The notes: generated from the sequence alone by a model not told the origin. 64,000 nt of DNA from Platanthera guangdongensis (GCA_039583875.1 CM077152.1:16665059-16729058), one strand, 5' to 3'; counted from the stretch's first letter, positions 21,776-34,540 are shown. Numbers and translations are program-made.

Positions 21776-22065
21776 AATTTCTAAAATCAAACTCGGAGCA
21801 AGCTAATTGGCCCATTCAAATTAATTATCTCAAGTTTTCTTAGTCTTTCTATCCCTGACTATAGATCCAACGGTGCTCATCACATTTGGACGGCCGGATG
21901 CGGTCTACGCCCGCTGTCCCTTGGATGTGACAACCACTCGTGGGAAGATCTTACAAAAACAGTTACGTGCAATTGGCGGATATGCCATTTTTGTGTGAAA
22001 TTATATATTAATTGTTGGGTTATTTATGGAGACCTCCTCTCCAATATTACGTAATTACAAAAAAT

Positions 22066-22558
22066 CTTCATTCAATGTTTAGATTTTATAACTTCCATGC
22101 ACAAAAGTAGGGGTGTAAATGAATCTAGCTAGAGTTGAGCTTGACAAAATTTTCAAGTTCGGGCTAATCATTTCGAGTTCGAGCTCAACGAGCTCATTTT
22201 ATCCTGACACGAGCCTGAGCTCAATACCTGCTTATCGAGTTCTAGCTGCTTACAAGTTTTTTAGCTCATGAGCATCATTTTCTTTATATTTTTAATTTAT
22301 TTTTTAAAAATAATGTAGAAAGAAAAAGCTCGCAAGCCGGCTTGGGAGCTCACGAAAAATAATATCTGAGCTCGAGCTCGACTCTAATCGAGCTCAAGAT
22401 CGTCGAACTCGAACTCGAGCCCCACAGACTCGAGCTCGAGTCAGAATTTTTTTGAGCCGGCTCACCTCAATTTGCACCCCTACACAAAAGTACCCCTTCA
22501 AGTAAATCATGAGGAGATATTTTTTGTGCATGGATGTTATGAAATGTAAACACTGAAG
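22066..22558. mobile_element. Foldback element interrupted by a hAT-like MITE
   Basis: Arm 1 (22066-22107, CTTCATTCAATGTTTAG...CCATGCACAAAAG) is inverted at 22521-22558 (TTTTTGTGCATGG...GTAAACACTGAAG). The hAT-like MITE at 22108-22482 sits between the arms and duplicated CACAAAAG from arm 1. The older element is thus a small foldback that received a later insertion. Confidence 0.65.
22108..22482. mobile_element. Non-autonomous hAT-like MITE (copy B, 375 bp)
   Basis: Ends TAGGGGTGTAAAT and ATTTGCACCCCTA are inverted, with a perfect 8-bp duplication CACAAAAG at 22100-22107 and 22483-22490. The interior is full of GAGCTCGAGCTCG words and has no transposase. Confidence 0.88.
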
Positions 22559-22697
22559 GGGATAATTATAATTTCGAACGGTAGAGGCGCGCAAGCTGTA
22601 ATTATGGAAACTTTGAGTGAAGGTCGAGATGAGTAACCATGAGTTGTTTACTTGTTTTCGGTATGGTATGATCATTTTTGTGTGTGGTAGATTTGAT

Positions 22698-23905
22698 TGT
22701 TGAAACTATTAAAGTGGAAGTGGACGGTCTGATTAAGAAGACAACAGAGACTGTAGAGACCGCAGAGACCATTGCCGGTATGGCGGCTAGGTGTTGGCAG
22801 ATAGCCTGGCTTTGGCTATTGTTTCTTTTCATGCGGTCTGGTTCAATAAGCACCCAGGAAGGTAACCGAGCGGTTAGCGTTGGCTAACCACGACTGTTGC
22901 GACCTGGTTGGTGAGACCGCAGAGTCCACTTAGAGCTGGCAGGCTCTCTGGTTCGCGTTGAGGCAGGTGGTTAGTGCAGATAACAGAGGATAACTTTCGA
23001 GTTTGTTGTAGACTACTCGCGCGGTTTGATACCAAATTTCGCTGGTTGTGTGGATTGGTCACAGTGTTGTGACAAGTCTAGTCTGGTTGCTTAGTCGCGG
23101 AGACCGCAATATTACGCGGTCTGGGTGCGGAGTCCGACAGGTGACTTTAGGCGTTGTCTTGGCTCAGGACGCGTGGCTGGATTGCTTAATTCCACACGGA
23201 CTGAGGATGTTGTCTGCATGTCTTTGCAGTCCGACTCTGGTATCCACACTCTTGTGCGGACTGGTGGTGCTTGTTGCAGGATGACAGACGATTATTCTAT
23301 CACTATGGGCGGTGATCACACTCTCCTTGTCGCATATAAATAGGGGTGCTCGACTCGTCATATATAACAAAAATAGTTGTGCGCTTTGCACCGGGCGACT
23401 AGAAAACTAGTTGGGAAGCTCTGTAGACCAGTTTGCGGATAACAGTCTGTGGTATACAACAGGTCGCGATTTATGCGACTTGAAGTCTCTACCTCAGGGT
23501 TCTGGTTAGTTCAATCAGTTCGCTCGGTTCATCAGCAGGTAGACTGTTTTCCAGTTCATTAACTTTTTCAATAACAGGTAGTCTGCATGGCTTGTGTTGT
23601 AGGTTGGCGACTTGGCGGTTTTGGTGGACTGTCTTGGTGGTTTGCAGCTTGGGCGGTTTCTTTCTTCAGACCGCCGGTTTAACCTTTGCCTGTAGTTTTG
23701 GTTTCCATTAGGTACATTATGAAATCATGTCTCGCTCTGTAAAGAAAATTATTGATTCCATATTGAGACTCTTGTGCTTCTGTTGTTACTGATTTTTACT
23801 TGTCTTTGTTTTTGGTTGAGTGTTCCTGCGACCTTGCTCAGTTTTTGTTAGAAATTTTCTCATGATATCAGAGAAATCTACCTGATATCTTGGAAATTTT
23901 TTACT
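22698..23905 (+). repeat. 5' LTR of copia family D
   Basis: It starts TGTTGAAACTATT and ends next to a primer-binding site at 23906. Its interior aligns with the minus-strand LTR at 45543-47036 (shared blocks: GACGGTCTG, AGACCGCAGAG, GCGGTCTGGTTCA, GGTAACCG). It is about 1.2 kb and unusually rich in GCGGTCT/ACCGC words. CATATAAATAGGGG near 23332 is a likely TATA box. Confidence 0.75.
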
Positions 23906-23917
23906 TGGTATCAGAGG
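23906..23917 (+). promoter_or_regulatory. Primer-binding site of copia family D
   Basis: TGGTATCAGAGG, complementary to the 3' end of initiator tRNA-Met, directly follows the LTR. It fixes the LTR boundary and the plus orientation. Confidence 0.85.
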
Positions 23918-23993
23918 GGTGTTGATGAGTTAGCAGTTGATCAACCTCAGAGGTGTGATATCCTTTCAAAGTTTAAGTAATCAGGGTTAAGCA

Positions 23994-24814
23994 ATGGAAG
24001 CCGGTTGTGCAAGATGACTTGGGATTGATCTCTTAACGCAAACCAACTTTAAGAAGTGGAGGGCTTGCATGGTGTACTAACTTCTTAGTTAGGACTTTTG
24101 GGAGGTCGTCGATGGAGATGACATGCAAGAGGTGGTAGCTACTGGAGGGAATGGTGAGGCGATACGAGTTTGGAGGAGTACGAATGCTAAGACAAAGTTC
24201 ACTCTGAAGCGGACTATCTCACCGGAGCTCCTTGACGACATAATTGAATGCCGGTCAGCTGCTGAGATCTGGATAGACTTGCATGACATGTTTAACAAGA
24301 AGAACGTAGCTTAGCTATAGTTTTTGGAGAATGAGTTGGCGAAAGCCACTCACGATGATATGTCCTTCTTTTTGAAGATGAAGAACCTCTGCATTGAGAT
24401 GTCGACATTGGACCCAGAAGAACATATCTCAGAGGCGAAGCTGAAGAAACACATCATTCACGGGTTGTGGAAGGAGTATGTTACCTTCGTGACCTCTATG
24501 CAAGGCTTGACCAATCATCCATCGTTGCTCAAGTTGGGGAACTTATTAGCTTCGCAGGAGAGCTTGACGATGCAAATGGCTGGAGTATTCCTCTCAGGGG
24601 GAGAGAGCGAGGTTCTTTATTCTGGGAAGAATAAGAGATGAGACAAGAAGAAGAAGCCACCTGTTAGCAATGGTCCATCTACTTCATTTTAGCAAGAGAG
24701 GAGCAAGGCTCCTAAGCAGGATGAAGGGAGGAAGAGAGGAGGGCCATAGTGCAATAGGTGCAACAAGCTTGGTCACATCCGGAAGGACTGCAGAGTCAAT
24801 CTTCAGCCAGGGCA
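23994..24814 (+). pseudogene. Copia family D gag, decayed
   Basis: The frame opens MEAGCAR and is broken at once. Recognisable blocks are NFKKWRACM, WEVVDGDD, FTLKRTISPELLDDI, AEIWIDLHDMFNKKN, FLKMKNLCIEMSTLDPEEHI and LTNHPSLLKLGNLLASQESL, then a CCHC knuckle CNRCNKLGHIRKDC. A homologous minus-strand copy lies at 45015-45470. Several stops occur (for example at 24312 and 24639). It is interrupted at 24820 by the large LTR unit just after the zinc knuckle. Confidence 0.88.
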
Positions 24815-24819
24815 TGCTG

Positions 24820-27800
24820 TGTAAGACCCCATTTTTTTGCAAAACCAACAAGGTCTTATGCCCAGAACCGTCGCTTTGCGGTGACACCAACACACCCAGG
24901 AAGGTCTTCACTACAAAATGTCGATCCTGCCAGCCATACCGATCACAGATGAGAAGAGTAAGTACAAAGAGTAAAGTAGAACTCAAATACTGGTCCACCA
25001 GAAATCATATGCATATAAAATAAATCCCCACGAAGGCAGAGTCAACAATAACAATAAATCAAAGTACTAATAAGAGGGCTCCTGCCCGATACATCATGAT
25101 CTTCACTACCAGTCACTCAATGCGGAAGCAAATCTATAGTAACTACTAATGATCGGGACTCACTGTCGTTGCTGCCTAAACTCCCATGCTAAACTATCCC
25201 GTCTCCAAGCGTACTGACCTCTAGGGATGCATCTCCAGGTTCGGCTCCATGATCCCATAAAATGATTTGGTCAACAGCCGTTAGTTAAAAAGACTAAGTT
25301 CTATCATCCCCCACCCTTCCCCCAATGGCTCCTAGGCACCGAGCGGGGATAAAGAAAGGGAAGGTAATGAAGGTAGAGAGTATAATGAAAGCAGGTGACG
25401 ACGGAACTAGTCTATCATGAGTATAAAACCACAACAAGTATAAGTAAGCAAATAGTAAGCAATATCAGTATACACATGGAAAAGATGAGCAAGTAAAAGT
25501 ACAAGAAGGTAAACTAAGTAAGTAACCATGACCTATAGGAATGCCCATACAAACCTATAGACCAAGGAGTCATTTTGCAAGACCTATTGTATAAAGTGTC
25601 TCATACCAATTATATAATAGGTGTCAAGGGTTATATGTAATGATTATGTTATGTCATGCAATTATGCTATGATATGAACATGCAAGTGCAACACACACAC
25701 CCGACTCTATGCACACAGACCTTTAGTTCCCCCTTTCTGGAACATAACCTCCCAGGATACCTCCATAGTGACAAACGAAAGCGGTGGGTTGGGCCTCGCC
25801 CACCTCTAAACCAGTATCAGCACTACCAGTTAGACCTATCATATGCCTCAATACTGGTGCACTAAGCGAAGCTCCTGCATACTCTTGCCGGCTGGCGCAC
25901 CAGACTTTATTTGGCTAAGTGCTAAACCACTCTTGCCGAGTCAACGTATTGGTGTCGGTGCGACGAATCTCCAATACAAAGACCCACCAACTTATATTTT
26001 ATGCACATGCAATATTAATGTATTTCCCCCCGAGCCAAAGCTCCCCAGACTAACCGGTCCGTAATAAATATCTACCGAGCCATCGGCTCGCCGGGCTAAC
26101 CTGCCCATCACCAAAACCACCGAGCCTACCGCTCGTGAGACCCAACCAAACTCCCACAACACCTGAGAGTGTGAGTGTAAGTGTAATCCTATAGTATTTA
26201 TAATTACTCTTGTATTTCATTTAGTCTTACGACTTACGTTAACCTTGGACAGACCAAGACATTCCCTGTGAAGGGCTCTCGAGGACACTAGGAACTATGA
26301 TGGGCTGAAGCCCAAAAATCTCTTTCGCAAGGTACTTATTATTATTGGTATCTACCCATATCAAACCCCATTTAAAGTTATACTTAATCTAACCCTAGTG
26401 TATTTTGACTCTCTCACTCCACAGGAAGGACTATGTTTCGTCGATCCCGAACACCATTTAGCACTAATCAATCCAACTCCCTTCACAACACGACTCCCAA
26501 AGATGGACTCATTTTCACTTCACCATAATCAATATATTATTAACCCCATCTCTCTATGTCCATTCCACATGCTATCATAATTATGCAGTTTTTACTATAT
26601 GCAGCCCAGCCAAGCTATATGGTGTGCATGAATGGTGACCCCTTCAAATATTCATCAAAATGCCATAAGATAATTGTTGGGGGTCTATCATTACATAATT
26701 AGACTAAATACAAAAACTTATAAATTTCCTATTTAATTTTCCCAAAAATTAGGCCATGAGTGATTTTGAACATGAAGTACTAGATTTCTTAAGTTATGAC
26801 TATCCAAAAATTATGAACACTATATGATGCCAAAATATCAAAGAATAACAAGTTTCACAATTTTTCATAAATGTACTAGTCCCTAAATAATTAACTAAAT
26901 GTAGTTCAAATAATTAGAGGTAATAAAGGGAGTACCACAATTCATAGTTCAAAAATTATACAAAAATTACCAGATCTTATTATGATCATAAAACATTATT
27001 GACTAATTTTCATGCAATTCCAAGCTCAGTAATCTATATAGAAAAATACCTAAATTAAATTCATCATAGTGCACTTTGTGAAGAAACTATCTTGTAAACT
27101 CACCCAAAAAATATATAATAATTTTCTAAGCTTTATTATGCCCTAAAACGTTCTATGGACACGTAACATAGTTTTCCAGCAAGATATAGTATTTATTATC
27201 TATTCATCAAAACAAGTTGTACTAGTTCTCTTTACACATGAAGTACTATGAGACAATGTGCAATCATTCCAAATAACTTACTAGTGCATCTAAATGATAT
27301 TTAATCAGCATTGCCAAAGTTTCATAACATTCTAAATTAATTTAACCATGGTTACTTACTTCAATATCATCACAAGGGGCAAGATGAAGGTTATACCTAC
27401 AAGTATGAGCTACTGTTTTTTTAAACATTATATAATAAATTGCAGAGGTTAATATTACTATAAAATTACTCATACCAAAATCTCATGAAGATCCAAGGTC
27501 ATATGACCCCTTAATTATTCCATAAGGTGTACAAACCTAAATAATTTCCAAGTGATTAAATTGGAGTGCATGTGTGTACAAATACCACCAAATTCCTTCC
27601 TAGGGCATTTCACCACCCTAAGATCACATGTACTAAACACCAAGTCCATACAAGGGCATATCACCCTATGTCCTTCACAAACCCCCAAAGTTCAACCTTA
27701 GGATTTGAACTAGGGTCCTAGGGCAAATCCACCCTATTCCACCCCAGACTCCATGTGAGGGTGTTTAATGCCACATAAAGTAGGTGGCCCAAGTTTCAAC

Positions 27801-29698
27801 CTCTATTGAGGTGATTTGGCTGCTCAATACCCAAAAGGGGGTACTTAACCTAATTAGCCCTACTAGGTCAAGAATAAGGTTTGCAGAATTCCCAACCATA
27901 TCATCTCCAAATTGGATGATATTTTATACAGAATCTTATATTGACCCAAAGGACCACTCCCCAAAATTTGGAGGAATTTGGAGGTCATTAGACTCATTAA
28001 TTAACCCATAAATGAAAAATGAAATGTTTACCAAAACTTTAGAAAAATATTCTCCAAAAATTTCCATTTGTTGATATGTTATAGGTCTAGATATTAATGG
28101 CCCATGCTCCAAATTTCAAGTTATTTGGAGGTCAGGATTGATGGGGGCACCCCAATCAATCTCTGTTCAACCTTATGTATAGACCTCACCAAAATGAGTC
28201 CTGAGGTCTGATCTGAACTCCAAATTGGTTCAAAACAATTTTAAAATAAGCTAGCTCATAGGGCTATAAGTTTCATGTTTACCAATTTTTTTTGAAAAGG
28301 CATCTAAGTATTTTTAATTTAAATTTCAATTCAAGTGAAATTCTGTGACAGAAATATACATATAACATATTTAATACATTTAGATCTGCACGAATCTTAA
28401 AGCTCTATCCAACGGCGGCTGACTTTCTTCTTCCTCCAGCCAACGGTCCCGATCCTCCTGACCTGGAGCCAACTCCAGCCCCAATTCCCGGCCACCTCCC
28501 CGGCCAACTCCCCGGCCAACCACCGCCACCACCTCCGTCGAGGTGAGGGCTATCGGCCGACGGTGGTTTGGCCACCGGAGACGACGGATTCTGGAGAACC
28601 CGACACCCCTTTTTTTCACGGAAAACCAGTGAAAAAAGTCCCCCCGATCGGGCTCAATTGAGTCCGATTCTTTGCTCTAACAATTCCTAAGATCTAACCC
28701 ATGAAGGAGTAGAGGAGCACCTGGTTTGCGGCTTGAACGTGAGTGCTTTGCTTACTCACCATTTCCGGCCACCGAGCTTGGGTCTTCTGCAACTTCTACA
28801 CAAAACTCAATGAAATTGGGAAAGGATCGGGGGAAACGCTTGCCCTTGCTCCGGTGAAGGTCCTTAAAGAGGGAATTGAGGAGAGTAGACTTGTAACTCC
28901 TCAATTTTGAAAAACTCCATTAATGGTCATAAAGGGGCTTTTTTCTTTTTCAGCCAAATAGAGGGGGCTGAGCCACCCTAATGGTCGGCCACCTCCTGAA
29001 AACTTCTCCTCTCCCTCAGAGGAGTAAAAGCCCCATAAAAGTGGGGGCTTATGGAGCCTCAATGACCATGATGGCCATTAAGCTCACATTTTCTCTCTCC
29101 TTCAAATTGGGGAAACTCTCATTCTATCTCTCTTGTCACCAATCTCTGAAATTGGTGGGCCCCAAAGGTGTCTCTCCACATCCTAGACCAATGGGCCACA
29201 CTAGTTTAGGCTTAGCCCACTTGGATTGGGCTAGGTTAGCCCAAATTGACCAAGTTGAACTGTGGGTTGACTTTGGTCAATTTGACCAATTGGGCTGACC
29301 CCAATAGGTGATTAGTGACCCTTTAGCCTCCCTTAAGGATTAAGAAGGTTTAGGTAGGGTCTATTGGACATCTTGGTGGTCAATTGCCCCTATTTAGGGC
29401 ACTTTGACCAAAATAGGGTTAGAGTTGACATTGTTCAACTTGGGCTCTTATGTTGACTACAATGGGTCCCTATGACTATAATGGACCCTCTAATAGGTTA
29501 GTGATGTTGTGGTGGGGTCATGGTGAGGCCCTATGGTCATCCCTAAGATAGTAATTGAAATTCTACTATTTGGAGACTAAGGTGGTTCACACCCTAATTC
29601 CTATGTTCACCCAAACCCTTTAGTGCTTCCCAAGGTTTTATCATGACCCAGTCATGACAAAACCATCCTAGGGGTCTAGAAGTCTAAGAGATGTTACA
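24820..29698. mobile_element. 4.9-kb LTR-type unit without coding region (probable solo LTR)
   Basis: It starts TGTAAGACCCC and ends AAGAGATGTTACA, with a perfect 5-bp duplication TGCTG at 24815-24819 and 29699-29703. No gag or pol motif was found over 4,879 bp, and the terminal words are not repeated internally, so this is a single long LTR rather than two LTRs around a spacer. Long LTRs with TGTAA...TTACA ends occur in Tekay/Del chromoviruses. The GC-rich part near 28400-28600 resembles a transcribed leader on the minus strand. Content otherwise: AT-rich, with CGAGC-rich words near 26040-26130. Confidence 0.75.
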
Positions 29699-29703
29699 TG
29701 CTG

Positions 29704-30092
29704 TAAGAAAGAAGAGGATGAATTCACGACTGATGAATGTGGATAGAGGAGTGCTTTCATGACGGGAACTTGTGTTTTTTCGTTGTAATCCATCAACTAT
29801 CAGGAGGACTGGATCGTTGAATCGAGGTGTAGACATCACCTCACCAGGGACGAGTCAAAGTTTTCTTCTCTACAAGAGTACACAGATAATGATGTTATTA
29901 TTACGGTTGACGATACTGTACATACAATTGAAAAGGAGTGGACGATATCTTTAGGCAGTGATAAAGGTCCACTCATGTTAATGAGTGAGTATCATGTGTG
30001 AGGATTGAAGAAGAACCCCTTCTTTGTGACCAACGCGGTGGATGCTGGGTATCACGTTCTGTTTGGCCAGACAAAAGTGAAATTTCTCCGGA
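29704..30092 (+). pseudogene. Copia family D protease to pre-integrase scrap
   Basis: After the TGCTG duplication the D element resumes. Near the end the frame reads GLKKNPFFVTNAVDAGYHVL and FGQTKVKFLRN, the block between protease and the integrase zinc finger in many copia elements. Upstream frames are degenerate. It is directly fused to family A sequence at 30093. Confidence 0.65.
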
Positions 30093-31802
30093 ATGTGTCT
30101 CCGGGTCTACTAATATGATTTCAGAATCTACTGTAGAACTTAAACTTGGCCCCTCTGATACTGCTCCCCAACCTTCTGAGGTGGATCCTGTTCCAATTTG
30201 AGCATCTACAAGAGAAAGAATCCCTAATAATTTTGGTGAGAATTTCATTACCTACCACTTAGAAGATGATCCATTCTCCTATCAGGAAGTAATGAGATCT
30301 ATAGATTCATTGATGTGGGCAAAAGTCATCGACGATGAGATGGAATAGCTGCTAAAGATTAACACTTGACATCTAGTTGACCTACCGAAAGATGCTAAAG
30401 TCCTAGGATTCAAGTGAGTGTTGAAGAAGAAATTACATAGTGATGAGTATATAACCAGGTATAAAACACGTCTAGAAGCTACATGTTATAAGTAGTAGGG
30501 GGAATAGACTACTTTAATGTTTATTCACCAGTATGTCACCTATCGACTATTAGGATTCTTCTCACCTTAGTGTATATTGAAAACTTTATAGTTTATCAGA
30601 TGGATGTGAAAACAACCTTCTTGAATGAAGAGTTTGATGAAAAGATCAATGTGGCACAACCTGAAGGTTATGTACATAAAAATCTAAAAGCTAAAGTATG
30701 CAAATTGAATAAATCAATCTATGAGTTTAAACAAGCGTCTAAGATATGACACATGAAGTTTGATCAAGTGGTAAAGAGTTTTGGATTTCAGTCCACTCTT
30801 TTCGACAAATGCCTTTATCACCGTTCAATGTCAAATCAAACTGTCATCATATGTCTATATGTCGATGACTTGTTGATTCTGGGGTCAGATCTTGCTACAG
30901 TTAGAAATATTAAATTCACTCTCGCAGAAGTATTTGATATGAAGGACCATAGTCCCACTGATACCCTACTAGGTATGAAAGTTAGAGTTGACAAAGGTCG
31001 AGTTACCCTTAGTTAGACTCATTATATAACGCAACTTCTTTCTACCAGTGGTTATAAAGACTGCAGACCAGTTAAGACACTGTTTGATCACAATGTTAAA
31101 TTGAGTCATAAGGAAGAGATCATCATTGATTAAGTAAAATATTCTAAAATAATTGGTAGTCTCATGTACGGCACAAGTTGTATAAGATTAGACATTGCCT
31201 TCTCGGTTGGCATGCTGAGCCATTTTACCAATAGTGTAGGCAACGAACATTGAGATGTCCTATATATACTGATGAAATACCTGAGAAGCACTAAAGATCA
31301 TGATCTGTGATACACTAGTTATCCTCCTAATGTGGATGGATTCTCTGGCGCCTCGTGGTGTTCAGAAGTTGGGAACAAAAAGTCTACCAGTGGATATATA
31401 TTCATGTTGGGTGGAGCTGCTATTACTTGGAAATCCAAAAGACAGACTTGTATAGCTTTGCCGTTTCTGGAAGCCGAGTTGTTTGCCATAGCTTCGGCTG
31501 GTGAAAAGACAGACTTGATCAAGAACTTGATTTTAGACATACTTTTTTAGGTTACAAATCAACTCGTTGAGATTGTATTGTGATAATCAAGTAGTAGTTC
31601 AAGTCGTTAAGAATGCCCTCTATAATACTAAAAAGAGACATGTACAACTGAGAAAAATTTCTTGAATTATTCGAAAGAACAAGAAATTATCACTTTTTAT
31701 CGATGAGCGTTCGAAGGATAACTTGGTTGATCAATTGACGAAAGGAATGCACAAAGACCGATTAATCAAAATAGTGAGGCAAATGAGACTAAAAGCTATT
31801 TA
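30093..31802 (+). pseudogene. Copia family A RT and RNase H relic
   Basis: The sequence follows the family A element at 37700-39400 closely. Blocks: GSTNMISESTVE, ITYHLEDDPFSYQE, YVDDLLILGSDL (RT catalytic block), DTLLGMKVRVDKG, SGYIFMLGGAAITWKSKRQTC and FLEAELFAIASAGEKTD (RNase H). Many in-frame stops (for example before HLVDLPKDAK) and small deletions make it non-functional. Its left end is the junction with family D. Confidence 0.88.
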
Positions 31803-32737
31803 ATTCGGTCTTAGTCCAAAGTTAAGCGATTCAGTTCAACCCCAGTCTAAATGTTTTGATTTTTTAGATTTCCTTTGTCAAAGCAAGCGTGTTGTGCTCC
31901 GTTGATGCTCTTGGCTGTTGAGTACGGATCTGGTAAGTTGTTTCATTACAAATCTGATGCTAACAACTTCACCTGGATTTTGCTATCTTGCCTTGCAGGA
32001 AAGTGTTGTTCCAAACTTGATAACACGATGACTTGGTTTGGCTTTTGTTCTGTTAATTGGTTCCATTCCAAACTTGATGAATTCTAGTTAACTTTAGAAT
32101 GACAGTAACCATGACATTTCATATAAGAACACAGATATAGCTGCGGTGTCCAGAAGTTTGAAAATCGTTTTGTTTGGAAACAAATAATGGATTCTAAGGT
32201 CAATATATAATATTATGTGTATTTGTCCTCATAGCTAATAATAAATAATACTACGTTCTTACTATAGAACTAGATATCTGTACATTTTTAAAAGGTTGAA
32301 TTTATTCTAAAAGGAAATTCTCTGTTGAAAAGTACATGAATTGCTGACATAGGAGGAGCATTTGTAGATTAAGATCCTAATGCGGATGCCCAACTGTGCA
32401 TCCGAGGATGATGACAGTTAGAGTATTGTTAGATTTCTTTGTTTATCTCTGTTCAGAGCACTGTTTAACTCTTTCTTTTACCGATTTGTTCGGATTATTT
32501 TCCTCGCTGTTTGATTTGAGACGCTAGACTTATAAGGTCTGTGCCCTGATTGTACCCGAGACTATACTGTGATGTGACTGCGCTTTATTTTTGCTTATCC
32601 GCGCATAATATTTTCTGTTTAAGTTCAAAATGGTTAACAGGTGCTGGACAGTGTTGCGAATGATTCACATTTTGATTGAACATTGCACAAATCACTCTTT
32701 TTCCGACGTCGGGTTTACGACGGTCATAAGAAGAGAT
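31803..32737 (+). other. Family A 3' non-coding region
   Basis: Aligns with 39399-40317. It includes the repeated ATTCCAAACTTGATRA-type words near 32007-32070, the TGTGTTGTGCTCCG word and a degenerate copy of the acidic mini-ORF near 32343-32390. It ends at a purine tract before the LTR. Confidence 0.7.
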
Positions 32738-32904
32738 TGTTAGATATACTCATATATGTCCGCACGTGTCGAGATCGACTCAGAGCGTGTTATTGTGTTC
32801 GTGTCACTCTATGGCTATTCTCTACGTTGGAAATACTATATAAACCATATTCCATACTTGATAAGATATATGAACTATCTTGAACAGAGCCAAACCCATT
32901 TACA
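32738..32904 (+). repeat. 3' LTR of the D/A chimera (family A type)
   Basis: TGTTAGATATACTCATATATG followed by GTCCGCACGTGTCGAGATC matches the LTR start at 34377 and 40318. TACTATATAAACC is the TATA region. The end is diverged (CATTTACA against CATCTAACA). Confidence 0.7.
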
Positions 32905-33782
32905 TAAACTCTATATTGGATGTAACGGGCGACCCGCTCGAATGCCTGCACAGCTGACGGAGTCCGCTAAAACCGAAATATATATATATACCACATCATC
33001 AAGCTGTACATTTTTATTCACAGGCGAAAAATTACTGCTAAATACACAAATAAATACAAAGAAATCGTCTCGGAAATATCAGTCCAGAGCGCCACACGAG
33101 CTGATAAGGTGCATCCCAGGAAGACGCCAAGTCGAAGGCCAAATGCGAGCATAAGCCACCCAATTCTCTCTTGTTATTATTCCCCGGCCTCCTGCGCGCT
33201 GATGCATCTCCCCCAACTCTTCCTCTGTTTTATTGCTTTTAGGGTTTTGGAAAATTTTGACTCTGTCAGCACAGAACTGCTCTCTCCGCCATTGTTCTAC
33301 TGTTTGACTTTCAAATATTTTTTTTTTACTGTGCTATCCGCTCCCAGAAGTAGAAGCGCGTGTAGCACAGGAGCCAACGATCGTGCTTTAAAATTTATGT
33401 TTTGCTTGTTTTTTTGTTATATTTTTATTTTGTTAAAATTTGTTAAAACGCAAATATTAAATTTAAGATGAGCAACTTGAATCTCACTCACTCTCAAAGA
33501 AGAAAATGCGGTACAGAAATATTACTCTTGACTTTCATACTAGAAAGGACGGCCCTTTTCCAATGTCGCAGAACATAAATTTGGCGAGGAATTTTTGTTG
33601 CTTTGAGATTGGTGAGATCAGGCAAAAAATAGAAGACAAAATAACACAATAAAAATTATTTTTCATTACTACTTGAGCTACTTCAACGGACAGTTGAAAC
33701 AAAGAACAAAGAGATTACAAGAGAGGAGCTCGGACTAACCCTAGACGTAGAAATGTTTTATAAACACTCTTACAATATTAAT
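32905..33782. other. Anonymous intergenic DNA
   Basis: Mixed composition; ORFs present but none with a domain. No repeat end recognised. Confidence 0.45.
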
Positions 33783-34340
33783 TAGGGGTGCAATTCGGAT
33801 CGATTTTGGGTCTACTCAAAACCAAGAATCAAATCAAATAGATTCGGATTCAAATTTTTGGAACTGGAACCAACCCACGTTTCTAAGTATAGAATCAGAT
33901 CCAAACCGTTCACTTCGATTAGGTTATGATTCGCTTATCGGATCTACACATATCTCAAAATAATAATAAAATTGACTTATGTGACTTTGTCATACAACTA
34001 ACAATTTCTCAAAATAATTGAATAATTACTCTCTATAATACATTGAAGTCATATAACTGCATGGTTGAAATATTCTTTTCTTTAGCAATGCAATTATATT
34101 CTCAATTATTTTCATGTATTGAGAGATACGATGATAATCACTATCTCAAATTTTTCCTTTAGCATTAATTTTGGGCTCTTGGGTTGGTTATGGGTACTCG
34201 GCCTATGGAACCGGGAACCAAACCGAATTGTTGGTTCTGAAATTATAGGAACCATATCCAAACCAATCCTATTTGGAACCATCCCGAACTGTTCAGTTCA
34301 GTTCGATTCTCGGTTCTTCGGTTATTTTTGCACACCTCTA
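33783..34340. mobile_element. hAT-like MITE (copy C), diverged
   Basis: Starts TAGGGGTGCAATTCGG and ends TTTTTGCACACCTCTA, the same ends as copies A and B. The 8-bp flanks (ATATTAAT and ATAAAATG) match only partly, so it is old. The interior holds GGTTC/GAACC words, as in copy A. Confidence 0.65.
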
Positions 34341-34376
34341 ATAAAATGGTCCCTTGTGCAAGGTGTTGGTGGTCAT

Positions 34377-34540
34377 TGTTAGAAGATTTAGTTATATGTC
34401 CGCGCGTGTCAGGACCGACTCGGAACAACCCAATGAGTTACGTGTCATTAGAGTGTAACAGCTCTACGCTGAAGATACTATATAAGGTCATTACACACCG
34501 ATGAGCCTTAGTGGACTATCTTGAGCGGAGCCATCTAACA
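34377..34540 (+). repeat. 5' LTR, family A copia
   Basis: 164 bp, TGTTAG...CTAACA, TATA region TACTATATAAGG at about 34478. The following bases (TTCTCAAGATATTTTTTC) do not contain the usual TGGTATCAGAG primer-binding site. Confidence 0.93.

Noticed and set aside
22418..22482. GAGCTCGAG-rich tract as a regulatory element cluster
   Set aside because: It is the interior of a hAT-like MITE with clear ends and target duplication, so the repetition is explained by the element.
23906..23917. Possible tRNA gene at TGGTATCAGAG words
   Set aside because: Only the 3' acceptor complement is present; it is a retrotransposon primer-binding site, as at 48507, 51736 and 58554.
28380..28619. Minus-strand 79-codon ORF rich in Arg and Gly
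   Set aside because: Lies in a GC-rich part of the 4.9-kb LTR-type unit; probably leader sequence, not a protein.
33109..33471. 120-codon plus-strand ORF in intergenic DNA
   Set aside because: Composition is biased to Phe, Cys and Leu from T-rich DNA; no domain or supporting signals.
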